Assembly: GCA_000827265.1 (NCBI GenBank)
Contig: KN834789.1
Location: 1-64,000 of the forward strand
Source of the DNA: Collybiopsis luxurians FD-317 M1
Taxonomy: Eukaryota > Basidiomycota > Agaricomycetes > Agaricales > Omphalotaceae
Direction of reading: 5' to 3'
Length of the DNA: 64,000 nt
A program made the position numbers and the translations under genes. Shown piece after piece: positions 12,101 to 24,445 of the stretch (positions are counted from its first letter, which is position 1; the number at the start of each line of letters is the position of its first letter). A model generated the notes under the pieces. That model worked only from the letters and a program-made list of their open reading frames with translations. It did no database searches and was not told the origin of the DNA.

Positions 12101-12499
12101 ACGGATGGGGGCTTGGAGCCATGGGGTAGGCATAGTGGGGTGGGGGCGGCGGAGGGGGGCCGCCGGGGGTGGGAGAGCCCTGAGGGGGAGGGGGAGGAGG
12201 AGGATAGCCATGAGGCTGCTGATAGGGAGGATAGGGGTGATTCATAAAGTAGGGAGGGCCAGGATAGGGCTGTAGGACGGGACCCTGGGCAGAAGCAGGT
12301 TGGGGAGGGGCCTCTGGGGGTGGAGGTGGAGGAGCTGAAAAATTTGGTTGGACATTTTGGAGAAAAGAAAAGAAAATGGAGAGAACATACGCTCGGATGG
12401 ATCACCCTTGCGTTGCCGTGGCTTTTTGTTGCCAGAGGATGAGGACGGCTTAGGACTCGGCTGAGAGGCTTCCTCTTTTGCTGGTTCAGAGTCAGTCAT
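9192..12499 (-). CDS. Zn(II)2Cys6 fungal transcription factor with middle homology region
   Basis: The ATG at 12499 starts MTDSEPAKEEASQPSP. The N-terminal 200 residues are Pro/Tyr/Gly-rich (YPPYQQPHGYPPPPPPP) and end in a basic patch KRKRKNAKEK. A binuclear zinc cluster is encoded near 11800-11690: ACDSCRTRKIRCD, then CQHC and FDC, giving all six cysteines. A basic coiled linker follows (RFKKKKLEQEESEKDK). Next comes the fungal_trans region, beginning about FRVERTLIEQLVNAYF and continuing through LTYGHPYMIDIQDCDARLP. Exons are separated by many short introns. The stop TAA (9192-9194) follows a Gln/Ser-rich tail. It is a nuclear DNA-binding activator or repressor. The target pathway is unknown, and nothing links it to the cellulases except distance. 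Confidence 0.85.
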
Positions 12500-13921
12500 G
12501 GTATATAAACGAATATACTTGAACCGGTCGGCTTTGATCACTTCCACGCGAAAATTTACTGTCACAAGTTTGCTTTACTCGCGGCGGGCAAGAGGGAGTC
12601 GTTCGGCACTCAACGTTTGCCAGCTGGCCCGCCCCCTGCCGCAGTTTCAAGCGGAGCTTAAATTTTTACCATTCAATTCCCTTCAATAAAAAATACGTCA
12701 CTTGCAAAGTTCCGAATCGAAGCCTTTTCCGGTCAGGGCAGGCAGTTTTCAATCTCCAGATTCGCTCGTCATCCATCTAAATCCTTTTCATTTCTGACTC
12801 CCGAAAGACATCCTCCAAGTCCACCCATATCCCTTTTATACATTCATAAGCCTTTCCTTCTTTTCTTTTTGTTTTTCTCTTTTTTTCCTTCCTAGCCTCC
12901 GAACCTCCGAACCGGGGAATCCCCAATTTGTTGATCGCGATGATAAAACTCTATCTTCCCAATACATCCAGCTCGGGTAATCTAATTCAGTCCATAATAA
13001 ATGAAATCATCACACAACCTCATGGAAGTGGAGCAAACTGTCGTACGACGCAATACAACAATGTTGGACCCGAGGAGCGCCACAACAGGCCACAACACTA
13101 TTTATCGCCAGGTACTTTTTCTGAAATCTTGAAAAGGTACAGCCGTCGGGAAACAGTTTGAGGAATAAAGTTTACGAGGTCATTAACATGTGTCATATAA
13201 CTTCAGCAACTACTCTAAATTAGCGAAAAAGAAGCGATTCTGCAGATAGATAGATATCGAAAATAAAAGCATGTACAACAACTGAGATAGTCAACTATCG
13301 CTCATTAATGTAGTGAAAAAGAAAGTGAGAAAACATACTGGGAATAAGTAGGACACATAGATATGGACCTACAAGGAAAGTGCGTACCAAAGAGAAGGGG
13401 AAAAGAAGAAAGGAACTAACACTGACTGATGTTAGGCATGTAGGTGTTCCGACGGTAACACGGAATGACGGAAGACAGCAGCTGTCGTTATACTCTGGTT
13501 ATTCTACTCGAGCCTGTGCGCTGGAGGCTCAAGTCACTCTTTACCAGCTACACAACAGAGCCGACCGTTTATCGCCGCCGAGCAGCGCATTTCTCTACCA
13601 TCCAACCACCGGAATTGAGATAATTGTCGGGGAAGGTCGATGACTTATCCGCTGACCAATACTTCGTAACAGAAAGTGTCTGTCTTCCTACAACCAACGC
13701 ACTACCCACGCCGGGGAATTTCCTCCCGCCCCGCCTATTAATTCATTTTTTCCCCCAAAAGTGCCAAGTACAAACCCAAAGAATCGAATAGCCCCCGATG
13801 AGTAGAAACTGCTCGGAACCCGACAAGCGCACTAGACTCTGAAATATTTTGCGCCACCAACCATTACCTATGTATATGTACAGAAAAGCCCGAGAATAAT
13901 CCAGTCCGAGAATCGCAAGAA
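12500..13921. other. Long intergenic region upstream of the Zn2Cys6 gene
   Basis: About 1.4 kb with no supported gene. The part nearest the regulator has a TATA-like stretch (TATATAA near 12500 on plus) and a long pyrimidine tract at about 12848-12893. Short open frames at 12928-13161 and 13380-13643 have no family resemblance or splice structure. This is probably the regulator's promoter and 5' UTR plus the 3' flank of the DHHC gene. Confidence 0.45.
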
Positions 13922-16541
13922 TCAGCGCGAGTCATTAGCCGACACAGCAGTGCCAGGATTGATCTTTCTCTGATCATCCGTAGCTATGGCGGTAGCATCC
14001 AACCACGAATACCCTGCAGGCCGACATAAGACCGCCGTGAGGTTCCGCCTCCATGTCCCATGGGAGAAGGGATTTGGCGGGGCAGGACCCGAGACTAGCG
14101 TCTTGTGAGCTTGGTTGCGGATCTGTCGGAAGGTAGAGAATTAGAGAACAGAGTAAAAAAAAAAAAGCAGTCAAAGAAAGTGTCAAACAGAAGAAAAATT
14201 AAATGCAAGTTAAAAACACGAATGGTATTAAGAGAGCCATATCAGAAGAAGGAAAAAACGTAGGAAACTTCTAGCGTGAACGCAGGTCAATTTTTTTAGC
14301 CCCCAAATCACATAAATGAAAATGAAGAGAACCGCACGGACGCAATGTGTTTGACACTACCCTCGTTATGCATAGTCGGGAAGCACTAGCTAACGTTGGG
14401 TGATAGACAGACAGAATTCAACCGAGAGTCTCGGAATCAGTGTGAAAGAATAAAAGAACAAAACCAGGGTGCGAAAGACCGAATAGCAGACAAGATAGGA
14501 TAGTAATCAGACAGCTTCGAACCCACCTGTTCGATCGTTGTGATATTCAGAAGTATAAGCTGTGCGAATAGGAAAGTGATTGTTTATAAATCCTGAATGG
14601 AACAACGGAAGGCGGACTCACCCTGATGTGATAGCTCAATAGCGCACCTACAGGCCAGATGACTACTGTGCTCAGGCAAAATGCTGCTGCGCTCCCAGCT
14701 CCTTGTGTCGAACCAATTGCCTGCCTGAAACTTATCGGCCCAGGACCCGTCCCCGGACCTCCTCGTTTCGTTAAAAAGTACAGATGGACGACAGTGGTAG
14801 CGATGACGAGAAAGAGAGTAATGGTCTACACACATGAGATTCCGGAGAAAGGAGGTGGAGACGAGTAAGCTTACCCCAGTTACGAGCAAGGCAAAAAAGG
14901 TTGTATAATTCCGTCGACCAATGCAGTTGTTCAGCCATTGGCAATGATGGTCACATCCGTCGACACAGTTATCACACTGCAAGAAACATGAGCACCGGTA
15001 TAGAGAAGGGAAAATTTTACCAACCATCTTGCAGTGGCTTGAGCGAGGAGGTCGATAAGTTTTGCATGTTGGGCAATATTTGACCCTCACACTAGATCTG
15101 CTTGAGCACCCAGCGAATAGACAAGAACTCAAGTCTCTTACATATCCGCTCTGACTTTCAAATCCCTGGGCATCGGTGCTCTAACTCCACCGTCAGAAGG
15201 TGAAGTAGTAGGATAGGGAGGATCAAGATCAAGATTTCGCGGAAGTATACCAGGATCTGTAAACGCCTAACTTTGTTTCAGCAAAAGAAATAATTTTGAA
15301 AAATAAAAAAACCATACTGTCTTCATCATACTCGATAACGCGATTAAAGCCAAGTATCCTCCTATGCAAACCATCACTTTGCCACCGACTCCCTTCTGAA
15401 ACCACCACCACTGGCACGTTGTCCCAAACCAGAGTCCTGAGATGGCACAAAGGACACTAAATGTGACAATAAACGCCCATGGAGAATCTCCGCCAGTCAG
15501 AATGCGACCGTCTAGAAAAAATCGATTCCGAGAAGGATGAAGTCGCCATCTACGAACGACCTGACCACGGGGCGTGAATATGGGTACAGCAAAGGGATAC
15601 TGCTTCTCGCTCAATGTTGGCGCAACCTTTAAACGAGGAGGCTTATACCCTGCCGGAAATGAAGGAGCCCGCACCCTATTGCGCGTGGAGGCAAACGAGA
15701 TGTGTGACGAGGCGGAATGATGTCTTCGCAAAGAAGCGAAATGGGTCGAAGAATAGCCCTGTTCCTCATCGTGCAACCTTCTTTTGCCACTAAACCCTAT
15801 TGACCCAAAGCCATCGGAAGAAGCAGAAGGTTCAGGCTTGTGACGACCAGAAGCACTTGCTGCAGTGTGGGATTTTTGAGAATCTATAGACAAGCCTCGA
15901 CGTATATTGAAGACTAGATCTAAGCTTGTCCGTAGACGGCTGGGCCTGCGTGAATGTTGCGGTCTGGTTGTGTGAGTACTATCTGAATGTTCTCTGCCGA
16001 TCGATATCCCAGCTCGAGGGTTTTCACCTATGGGCAAAAGTGGATCTCGACTCTGCTTTGGGCCCTTAAATGAGTCTTGCTCTGGTACTCCCAATCCACT
16101 TGAAGTTCCATGACCCAACTCTGAATTGTCTTCTGTGCCGTCGGAGTTACGGTTGAGGTCGGAAAGTTGAAAGACTTCTCTGTCTTCAGAATGAGGCATA
16201 TGTGAGGAGGAAGGTGACTCGGAGGGCGGTGAATAACGTGGTCTAGAGGGACGAAAAAAACTTGCAGAAGGCTGAACCCCTCCGGCATGCGTTGAACTCG
16301 TGTGTACAGGGAAAGGCTGTGTGACTGGAAAGGTCGAAGACGTTGGTGACCCTGGATGCCGCGACTTTGAATTGGCTATAGAAGCTGGGATGATGCTAGG
16401 ATTGGGGGTAACTGGCTGAGCTGGTGAATGAACTGATGAGGGGGTACTCATGCCGGAAGGAAGTGGAAGTTGGGTAAGGGAGTTACGTCTGGGATTAGTT
16501 GAAGAATTGAAAGAGAAAGTTAATGAACGTGGAGACGACAT
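13922..16541 (-). CDS. ERF2: Erf2-type DHHC protein S-palmitoyltransferase
   Basis: Transfers palmitate to cysteines of substrate proteins (Ras, in the yeast Erf2 case) at the ER/Golgi. The Cys-rich DHHC domain reads [17 protein letters not shown], then [21 protein letters not shown], with the active DHHC at about 14941-14955. Two membrane segments precede it (around [17 protein letters not shown] and [13 protein letters not shown]) and two follow ([15 protein letters not shown] and ALLSYH...LILLN). The TTxE motif is TTIEQ, followed by IRNQAHK. The tail [14 protein letters not shown]...YSWLD matches Erf2 C-termini. About 350 Ser/Pro/Arg-rich residues precede the first membrane segment. The ATG at 16541 is the first in frame ([11 protein letters not shown]). 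The intron between TTIEQ and IRNQ is 404 nt (14123-14526), unlike the 50-70 nt introns elsewhere. Confidence 0.85.
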
Positions 16542-16795
16542 CTTGGGCTGTGAACGGCCAACAACACCCAATTCCTCAGTCGATGGCTAATCCGAGAAAT
16601 ACAATGAAAAAGCTCGGTCTCCTAACCGACCAAATGTTTTCCCAGGAGGCCAAAGCAGGAATAGCCGCCGAAGACTGAATCGGGAATTCCAGTTGGCGCC
16701 GATTGGACGAGAGACTCAGAGAGGTTTCTTGCAGTCTACCCTTTAATATACAAAGCTTATATGATCTAGTATTACATGTTGAATGTTAATGCTTC

Positions 16796-18590
16796 TTAGA
16801 ATTCCTTCGCCGCTTTTTCACCAGCAATCCGTCCAAACACCACTGCCTCCAACAGTGAAGAGCCTCCAAGACGATTCTGCCCATGTACTCCTCCAATGAC
16901 CTCTCCTGCTGCATACAGCCCTGGGACAGGTTTGTTTGAAGAGTCTAACACGTGGGCCTCGCCGTCGACTAAAACACCGCCCATGGTCTGTGAACGAAAG
17001 TTATCAAACAGTGCATCAGTCAACCGTCAACTGGAGACGCACGTAATGCACGACGGGTGTAATAAGAGCAATGAGAAATGGTTCCTCAAAATTGATATCA
17101 GAGTTGTGGAAATGAGCTGATAAAAGAAGCCTGCTTAGAGATAAAAAGGCAGCTTGAGTACGAGCCCTCACTTTTACCAAATGGATCCTTCTCCTGGCCA
17201 GATGCATATGATTTATGAGAATCAAAAACGCGTTCAAGGTCCTTCAGCGGAACATTCATATTTTGGGCGACCTCGTGAAGATCGGAGAATTTCTGCATCA
17301 AACCCTTAGACAGATAAAAGTCGCCTGCAAGAACTCAGGTCAAAGTGATCAATACAGTGCATATTTGGTCCGCTTACAGTGGGATTTTAGCTCCGTAGCG
17401 GCTTGAACGCCCATCACAAGCCTAATAGGACCCTGTCCATCCTTGATTACCTCCCACATCTTCGCTGTAACGATATCCCGCTTCTCCATTTCATCAACAA
17501 AACGTGTTCCATCTTTCTTTAAAAGCAAACCTCCAACACCTCTGAGAGCTTCCGCTGCCAAAAATTTTGTCTTTGCGTCGGGATTTGCGGGATCAATAAA
17601 ACCTGTCGGGTGGACCTGAATTTGATCCATGTCGATAACAATTCCCGCATGAGTAGGAAGCGAGGTAACGAGAACATGGCCATCTCCGGTAGCGTGGTCT
17701 CCGTTCACGGTCGGTAACGCCATCAGATCTGGACGATGAGTAGAAATCAGCCCAGACGGTGAAAAGTCGGCACCGAAACCACTGAAGGGTAAGGTATTAG
17801 TTGTATATACTAGTTTCCAAGTATCGCACCTACCCAGTAGCTATTATTACGGAACCTTCGAGTTTCGTGACTTCACTATTGCCAGTCTCATACTCGACCC
17901 CAGTGACCTTGTCTCCATTTTGCAGGAGTTTCACCACCTTGGAATTTTTCATAATCCTTGCCCTTTTCTCGGGCTTCTCCTCTTCCGCCGCAAGCTTTTT
18001 CATTAAAGCAGAAGTCATCGCCCATCCTGGCGCACCACCTGTCCCTCGGTGTGTTCGTGGGTTGGAATGGCCTCCGAGTCTCGAGACGAGCGATAAATCA
18101 ACCCCAAAGTGACTCGTTAACCATTCAATCGCAGCGGCAGAATTGGATGTAAGGGCATTAATCAAATCTGGTCTAGCGAGCTTTGCGCCTGCAGATGCAG
18201 CAGTGTCGTCGTAGCTGGATAAAGTTAACAAGCTGAAATCGGTACATTCGATGTCAGACTTACAAAACCTGCGGAGAATCACTGATATTCAAACGCTCCT
18301 GACTTTGTGTTCCAGCGCCATTTATTCCGGAGCTTGCCTTTACAGAATTACCGCCTAGACTGGGAGAATGTCGTACAGAATCCAAGAGCTGGTTTTATTT
18401 TTCTCTCTACTTACGTTGGTTTCTTGTCAAGTAGAATAACCTTTGCACCATGTTCCAGCACCGTATGCGCAGCGCTTAGCCCCGCTAGCCCTCCACCCAC
18501 TACGATGACTTGGTTCATTGAAGGTTCTTGAAAGAAGTTCACGGCGAGAAGAGCTACCAAGGGTATTATAAATGCAACTAGCCGTGGCAT
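16796..18590 (-). CDS. FRD1: FAD-dependent fumarate reductase (Frd1/Osm1 family)
   Basis: Reduces fumarate to succinate with bound FAD, helping reoxidise reduced flavins; yeast enzymes act in the cytosol, mitochondria and ER. The ATG at 18590 gives a hydrophobic leader ([20 protein letters not shown]), then the dinucleotide-binding [24 protein letters not shown]. Family signatures follow: [56 protein letters not shown], and near the end [20 protein letters not shown] then LGGSSLLE. The stop TAA is at 16796-16798. Several short introns interrupt it. The leader suggests entry to ER or mitochondria. It is divergent from the PPAT gene across 235 bases. Confidence 0.85.
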
Positions 18591-18825
18591 ATGATCCTTC
18601 TTACCTATTGGACTCTGGATTTATAAGAATGGCTAATGAGGTCTAGATTGGCATGACGACTGGCCCAGATTGCGCGAGACCAGAACAAGAGTTAAGATAC
18701 AAGCAATGCGATACTGGTGTTAGTTGGAGGCTGCGGTCTACGAGTGCACAAAATGTGGCGGGAGCTGAACAGTAAATGCATACAATCATGATAGCTGAAG
18801 ATAAGAAATTGATAAGATAAGCGCT

Positions 18826-19926
18826 ATGGCTTCTCCAGAAACTAAATCAAGTATCGTCCTCTTAGCTTCTCTGCCATCGCTGTCCAGGCCAGATTTCCTT
18901 GCTCCAGCCATAACTGCAGCTACAAGAGAAGCTCGGCATTCTCTTCGAATAGTTCTTTTTTCGCGTCTCTTTGATGCTGACGCTATCTCACACACTCGAA
19001 ACTTTGGCAATGTCCAATCGTTGTTGACTTATGTCTACGTTCAGGCCGCTCAAGTTGCTCAGGATATGGACAAAATTCTTCTGCAGATTGATGTTCTGCT
19101 GAAAGGCTTGAATGAGAAGGGGATTCTTCCGGAGGAGATTGGCCAAGACTGTAAAGTTGTGTTTCGTGTCTCAGGGGGTAAGCATACTGTTGTTCATTTT
19201 CTCTCTTTCCAGTAAGCCGACGACTTTTTCCAGACGTTATTGCGGCAGCACTTCCCCAATGTCTACTAGAAATCGACCATCGTTACGTGGATCCTGGTTC
19301 TACGGAGACTATTACGCCTCCGGAAGCCGAAGTAGCAGATGAATCCACGTTCCCCGTTGTGGCTCTCGGCGGCACGTTTGATCATCTCCATCCCGGCCAC
19401 AAAATCCTTCTGACCATGGCAGCTTGGATAGCTAGTCAAAAGGTCATTGTCGGTGTTACTGACTCTGCCCTTCTCACCTCTAAATCAAATGCACATTTAC
19501 TCGAGTCCTTGGAATCACGTAAAGCTAACGTCCGTTCATTCCTCGAGCTTTACAAGCCCGGATTAGAGTATGACATTGTGACCATTAATGACGTTTATGG
19601 ACCGACGGGATGGGACCCTAATATTCAAGCTCTGGTTGTCAGTAGAGAGACTGAAAGTGGGGCAAAAATGAGTATGATTTCCGCATTCGGCGATCCATCG
19701 AATCTCTACTAACCAACTTTCAGTTCATGATCATCGAAGAGCAAAAGATTTACCGGGTCTGAGAACGTTTATAATCGACGTCATATCTCATGTGGATCCC
19801 AATATCACAGAAAAAGACCTGGAGATAATGCGAAACACGAAGATGAGCAGTACGTTCATCCGAAATTGGATTGCCAAGCGCGAACAGCATCCGGAGTTTT
19901 CAAGTTCCAAAGCCAGAGGCCAATAG
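18826..19926 (+). CDS. CAB4: Pantetheine-phosphate adenylyltransferase (PPAT)
   Basis: Joins 4'-phosphopantetheine and ATP to dephospho-CoA, the penultimate step of CoA synthesis. Three exons join in frame: 18826-19177, 19234-19671 and 19724-19926, giving 330 residues. The cytidylyltransferase-like fold begins at about residue 175 with VVALGGTFDHLHPGHKILL, which holds the nucleotide-binding HxGH-type motif. It ends with NTKMSSTFIRNWI, the family's SSTxIR motif. The N-terminal 160 residues are the weakly conserved domain typical of eukaryotic stand-alone PPAT. No dephospho-CoA kinase domain is attached, as in fungal Cab4. The start is the first ATG after the divergent promoter shared with fumarate reductase. 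Confidence 0.9.
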
Positions 19927-20922
19927 CAAACCAGTAGAACGTGAAGTTGGGTGTATTGGCTCACAAGCTGCATAGTCCTGACGAATCGGAAAGAGGATTG
20001 GAAAACATCTATAGAATGTATATTTAGCAGTTGTTGTACAGTAGCCTGGAACGGTCACCTGTCCAGGAATTCCGACACACCTCTCCTCGGATTCGTGTTT
20101 TCCGTCTCGCCCACACTTGTCAAACTTTACTGGCAAGGTTTACTGCAGGATAGGTTGTCCGCGCCCAATGAAATAACTCAAAAAATACTACAGGACAGAA
20201 CGAAGCAAGGAAATAATTACGCACTCTCAAAGTACGCGACCAGCTTGAAGGCCATTTGACGGCTGTCGCAGTCGCCGCCAGTATTTGGCTATGCCTATTC
20301 CTAGCCCATAGACCATACTGTGCAAATGCCATCGGAAAAATGGTCTGAAAAAACTGGAAGCGAGTACCACAAAACAGTCATTCTATTCGTGAGTCGACCT
20401 TTATTTGTCGCATTCGTCCCCAAGCACTCAGGTACCTCTGAAACGGATTTCCACAAGACTGAATTAGCTTTAGCAGCGAACAGAGACCGACGACGCCGCC
20501 CGTGCCATAAATACAGCAAGAATAGACGCAAGTACCTGAGCGTGCCTTGGTCTTCATTGAAAATTGGTTATATGCATGGTCATCATACATGTTGAATGAA
20601 TAGCCCATTCACGGTCAAAACTAACGACGTCGTGTTTGCGATTCTGACGAAAAATTTCCGATGGGTACTTGCTGCCCTACTTTCCTCTGGTTCTTCGAGA
20701 CCAGTGCTCCGTACAATTCTGCAAAAGACGACTATTTCCTTCGAGTGTGTGGCCCGGATAATGCACGGTTGAATTTTCATCCCCACCTCGCTCTATGGGC
20801 CGGAAATTCTCCGCAGAGAGCTTGCAGCGCGCCACTTTTGACTGGAATTTCTTCAAAACCAGGTATAAAAGGACGGATCGCTCATCACAGTCTTCATCGG
20901 TTCACCGCACTCGTCTTTTACG
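19927..20922. other. Intergenic: promoter region of first GH7 gene
   Basis: About 1 kb between PPAT and the first cellobiohydrolase. Open frames present (for example 20320-20595) have no recognisable features. The final 60 bases contain the TATA box of the GH7 gene. Upstream activator or CreA/Cre1-type sites probably lie here, but none is called. Confidence 0.5.
20864..20870 (+). promoter_or_regulatory. TATA box of GH7 gene 1
   Basis: TATAAAA starts 59 bases before the ATG at 20923. The tandem paralog has the same element at almost the same distance (24385), so the core promoters are conserved between copies. Confidence 0.7.
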
Positions 20923-23043
20923 ATGTTTCGCCCGGTAGCTCTCACTTCTTTTGCATTTTTCGCCATCGCGTACGGTCAGCAAATTGGGACTCTCACAGCA
21001 GAAAACCATCCCCCTCTGACTTGGCAAGAATGTACCACGTCCGGTTGTACGACCCAGCAGTCCTCGGTTGTTTTGGACGCGAATTGGAGGTACATTCATT
21101 TTTTTCAATCTTCCTCACCGATAAGTCACGACGATCTTTAATCCTAGATATTTGCACCAAACCACTTCGTCGACTAACTGTTACGAGGGGGACAATTGGG
21201 ACACCACTCTTTGCCCCGGTAGGTGAAATCGCTGTGTCCTACTTGTCTTATTTGACGCGATTTTGCTACTAGACCCGACCACCTGTGCGCAGAATTGTGC
21301 CCTTGACGGGGCTGATTATGAAGGTAACACTTCCCTAGTCACCGCCAGGCCGCGACTCAAAAATATCTTCAAAGGAACCTACGGTGTCGTCTCCACTGGG
21401 GACTCATTGACTCTCAAATTCGTGACCTTCGCTGAGCAGAAGAATGTCGGCTCTCGAGTTTACTTGATGGCTCCTGGGTCCACAACCGAGTATCAAATCT
21501 TCAAACTCATCAACCAGGAGTTCACGTTCGATGTCGATGTTTCTCAGCTTCCTTGTGGTCTGAACGGTGCCTTGTACTTCTCTCAAATGGACGCCGATGG
21601 TGGACTGGTGGGTTTCGACTCGAACAACCACCTACAGACGTATATTGAATGCTTTTTATAGTCCCGATTCTCCGCCACCAATAAGGCTGGAGCTCAGTAC
21701 GGAACTGGGTACTGCGACTCTCAGTGCCCACACGACATCAAGTTTATTGACGGATTGGTATGTTTTTTTTTCGAAAGTTCTCAGCTCCAACGGCGTGCTG
21801 ACACCAGAAATAGGCTAATGTCGTTGACTGGTAAGACTTCCTTGACTGCGTAGATTGTGAGGTCTCATCCTTCGACTGATGATCTAGGACCCCATCGACC
21901 AATAACCCTAACACAGGCAAGTGCTTATTCCGCCATCGATTAACATTTGCTCATAATCCTTCCTATTTCCCGATCCGGAAACACAGGCACTGGAAACACT
22001 GGAACTTGCTGCGCGGTAATCTGGGTTATTTCTACCCTCCTACGCGGTATGCTAATATATCTTGCAGGAAATGGATGTCTGGGAAGCCAACTCTATATCG
22101 AATGCCTTCACTGCTCACCCTTGCACTGTCACTGAGCAAACTTCTTGCACTGGTACCACTTGCTCTTCACCTAACTCCACAGCTGGTGTCTGTGATCAAG
22201 CTGGATGCGACTTCAACCCCTTTCGTCTCGGTGCCACTGATTTCTTCGGTCCTGGCGAGACAGTTGATACCACTCAGCCATTCACTGTTGTGACTCAGTT
22301 CGTCTCCTCGAACAATGAAAGCAGTGGCTCTCTTTCCGCTATTCGTCGGTTCTACATCCAGAACGGCAAAACCATTCAAAACGCCAATACTGACGTCTCT
22401 GGAGTCACTGCCACCAACGAGATTTCCACTGAGTTCTGCGAGCAGCAAAAGACTGCCTTCGGCGACCCCGATACTTTCAGCACAAAAGGTGGATTGACTG
22501 GCATGGGAACCGCTCTGAACACCGGAATGGTCCTTGTCCTCAGTTTGTGGTAGGTGGACAAATCATTTCCTATTATGCATTGTTTAAAAAATCTTTTGAA
22601 CAGGGATGACTACGCTGTCAACATGCTCTGGCTCGACAGCGACTTCCCCACTGACGGAACTGCTCCTGGAAATCTCCGTGGAACTTGCGCAGTTACCACT
22701 GGTGTTCCTGCGACTGTAGAGGCTCAGTCCCCGAACGCGCAGGTCGTCTTCTCCAACATCAGATTCGGTCCCATCGGTTCGACTACTAGCGCCACGGCTA
22801 CTAGTCCAGGATCAGGCACTGGAACGAGTACGGGATCTGGATCTGGTACTTCTACTGCACCTGGCGCAACACAAACCATTTTCGGTCAATGGTGCGTTTG
22901 ATTGAAATCATCGATAATTCATTTACAATGACCTCTTCTATTCTTCCAGCGGCGGTATCGGCTACACTGGACCGACAGTCTGTGCAGCTGGATCTACATG
23001 CACAGTCGGCAACCCCTACTTCAGCCAGTGCATACCTTCTTGA
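20923..23043 (+). CDS. GH7 cellobiohydrolase with C-terminal CBM1
   Basis: Secreted, retaining exo-glucanase releasing cellobiose from cellulose chain ends. A signal peptide ([18 protein letters not shown]) precedes QQIGTLTAE, the usual mature start. The GH7 catalytic motif EMDVWEANS carries the nucleophile and acid/base glutamates. Cysteine-rich GH7 segments are all present: [30 protein letters not shown] and [13 protein letters not shown]. After [21 protein letters not shown] core strands comes a Ser/Thr/Gly linker, then a complete CBM1 ([31 protein letters not shown]). The last intron splits the CBM1 first cysteine codon. About ten introns are inferred; one (21917-21986) is GC-AG. Stop TGA 23041-23043. 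Length is about 510 residues, normal for GH7-CBM1 enzymes. Confidence 0.95.
21917..21986 (+). other. GC-AG intron flanked by a 10-base direct repeat
   Basis: Exon ends AACACAG, intron starts GCAAGTG and ends AAACACAG, then exon GCACTGG. Removing it restores [13 protein letters not shown], which is identical in the paralog, where this intron is absent. AACACAGGCA occurs at 21910-21919 and 21980-21989, so both splice junctions sit inside copies of the same decamer. Confidence 0.75.
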
Positions 23044-24445
23044 ACGTTTACATCGTGCGCTCGAGATTTCATTTGTCAATAGGATCTAACTCTTAACTTA
23101 ATTGGGTAAATTTGGTGTACATTTAAATACGTAGCACTGTAGCACTTATATTGGGCTACTTTCGAATTGAACGCATAGTTTTTGACCAAAGCGGTCCGCC
23201 TACGGCGCATATATTCAGACACAAAGAAAAATACGACGTTGACCGATCGAACCTCCTTCGAGTTGGACGCGTGCTTGTTAGAGTCACACACACATCATCC
23301 TCTAAGCGAGATACCGGTAAGTTTTACTACATGCTTCAAGCTTCACGCTCTGGCATTTTCTCCGAAATTTCTCGTCGAGCTTGTTTAAAGGTGTGGACAT
23401 ACCGATGCGAGGTGTGAGAGTCCACGGACCGTCAACTCAACTTATGGCCACATATGACCTCCCTGTGTTAATCTTGTTCGGCGTCATGAAAAAAACAAGT
23501 CAGTCATCGTCCAATGCCAGCGCAAACCACTGCCTGCGCCTTTCCGGTTTTAACCTTGTGATAACATCCTCAAGCTGAATGCACCGCAAGGCCGTATACT
23601 TTCTGTGGCTTCGATGCCCAAGAACTTACTTATGTTCTATTCGTTAACCGATTTTATTATTGCTCATGATTCCTTCCGCTCCTCCAGAATGCGAATACCT
23701 GTCCCCAAGTGCCACGTATATGCAGCAGGATAACAGCAGCCCAGCGTACCAAGTAGGTTTGTTGCCGGCTCTGCTACCACATCTCATGTTAACACGGTTG
23801 TCCTCTTACCCAAGAACAACAATAGCTCGCGAAGAGTCAAGGGATTTGGGGCTCGGAGAATTACACGGCAGATGGCGTACCGACGCAAGTCTCAGTAGCT
23901 GCAAGGAACCATTGTGAGAACTATACTGAACTACATCGCTGCGCCAGTTTCTAAAACAAGAAAGTTCGTAGCTAACGCCTCGGTACCTTTCCCTATTAAT
24001 TTAGAAGTCATTCAGTATCGCTTCAATGTCTAGAAGTCAAAGGATGCTAAAAATACCATTGCGTGAGTACCTGATTCTTCGAGAATCGTCAGTGAGTGCT
24101 GGCCACGGGCACAAGCATCTCGAATGCTACGATAATTTTCCGATGAGTATTGCTGAACGGCAGTCGCATCCCGAGTGCCGTTCTTGCCTTGTATTTTTGA
24201 TCGCTTTGGTTTCTGACCTTCCTAATTGCTGAAATCTGTACGCAGGAAAGCCCCACTTGCACGCGTCTCGGAAAATATGCGGTTTAATGGGTTTCTCTCT
24301 GTTTTTCGTCTCCAGTCCCGGAGAAAATCCGCAAGACTAGTGCTGGTTATCTCCTGCTGGTGTCTAGCTACTAGGATGGATCCGTATAAAAGGCAACATA
24401 TTTTCGTTGCTTAATCCTCATCGGTTTAAACAACAATCGTCAAGG
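23044..24445. other. Intergenic: between the two GH7 genes
   Basis: About 1.4 kb separating the tandem cellulases. No gene is supported; the short open frames (for example 23660-23917) lack family features. The distal 60 bases contain the TATA box of GH7 gene 2. Confidence 0.5.
24385..24391 (+). promoter_or_regulatory. TATA box of GH7 gene 2
   Basis: TATAAAA begins 61 bases before the ATG at 24446, matching the arrangement in the upstream paralog. Confidence 0.7.

Noticed and set aside
11926..12405. Minus-strand Ser/Pro-rich frame near the regulator's N-terminus
   Set aside because: A shadow of the Pro-rich exon of the Zn2Cys6 gene in another frame of the same strand, with no continuation.
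13380..13643. 87-codon plus-strand frame in the long intergenic region
   Set aside because: Composition is non-coding in look, there is no promoter or splice signal pattern, and the surrounding 1.4 kb is otherwise empty.
14123..14526. Box C/D snoRNA in the long DHHC intron
   Set aside because: No TGATGA-type box C on the coding strand within the intron.
20661..21272. 203-codon open frame overlapping the first GH7 exon
   Set aside because: It runs out of phase over the TATA box, signal peptide and first introns of the cellobiohydrolase, and its product has no family features.
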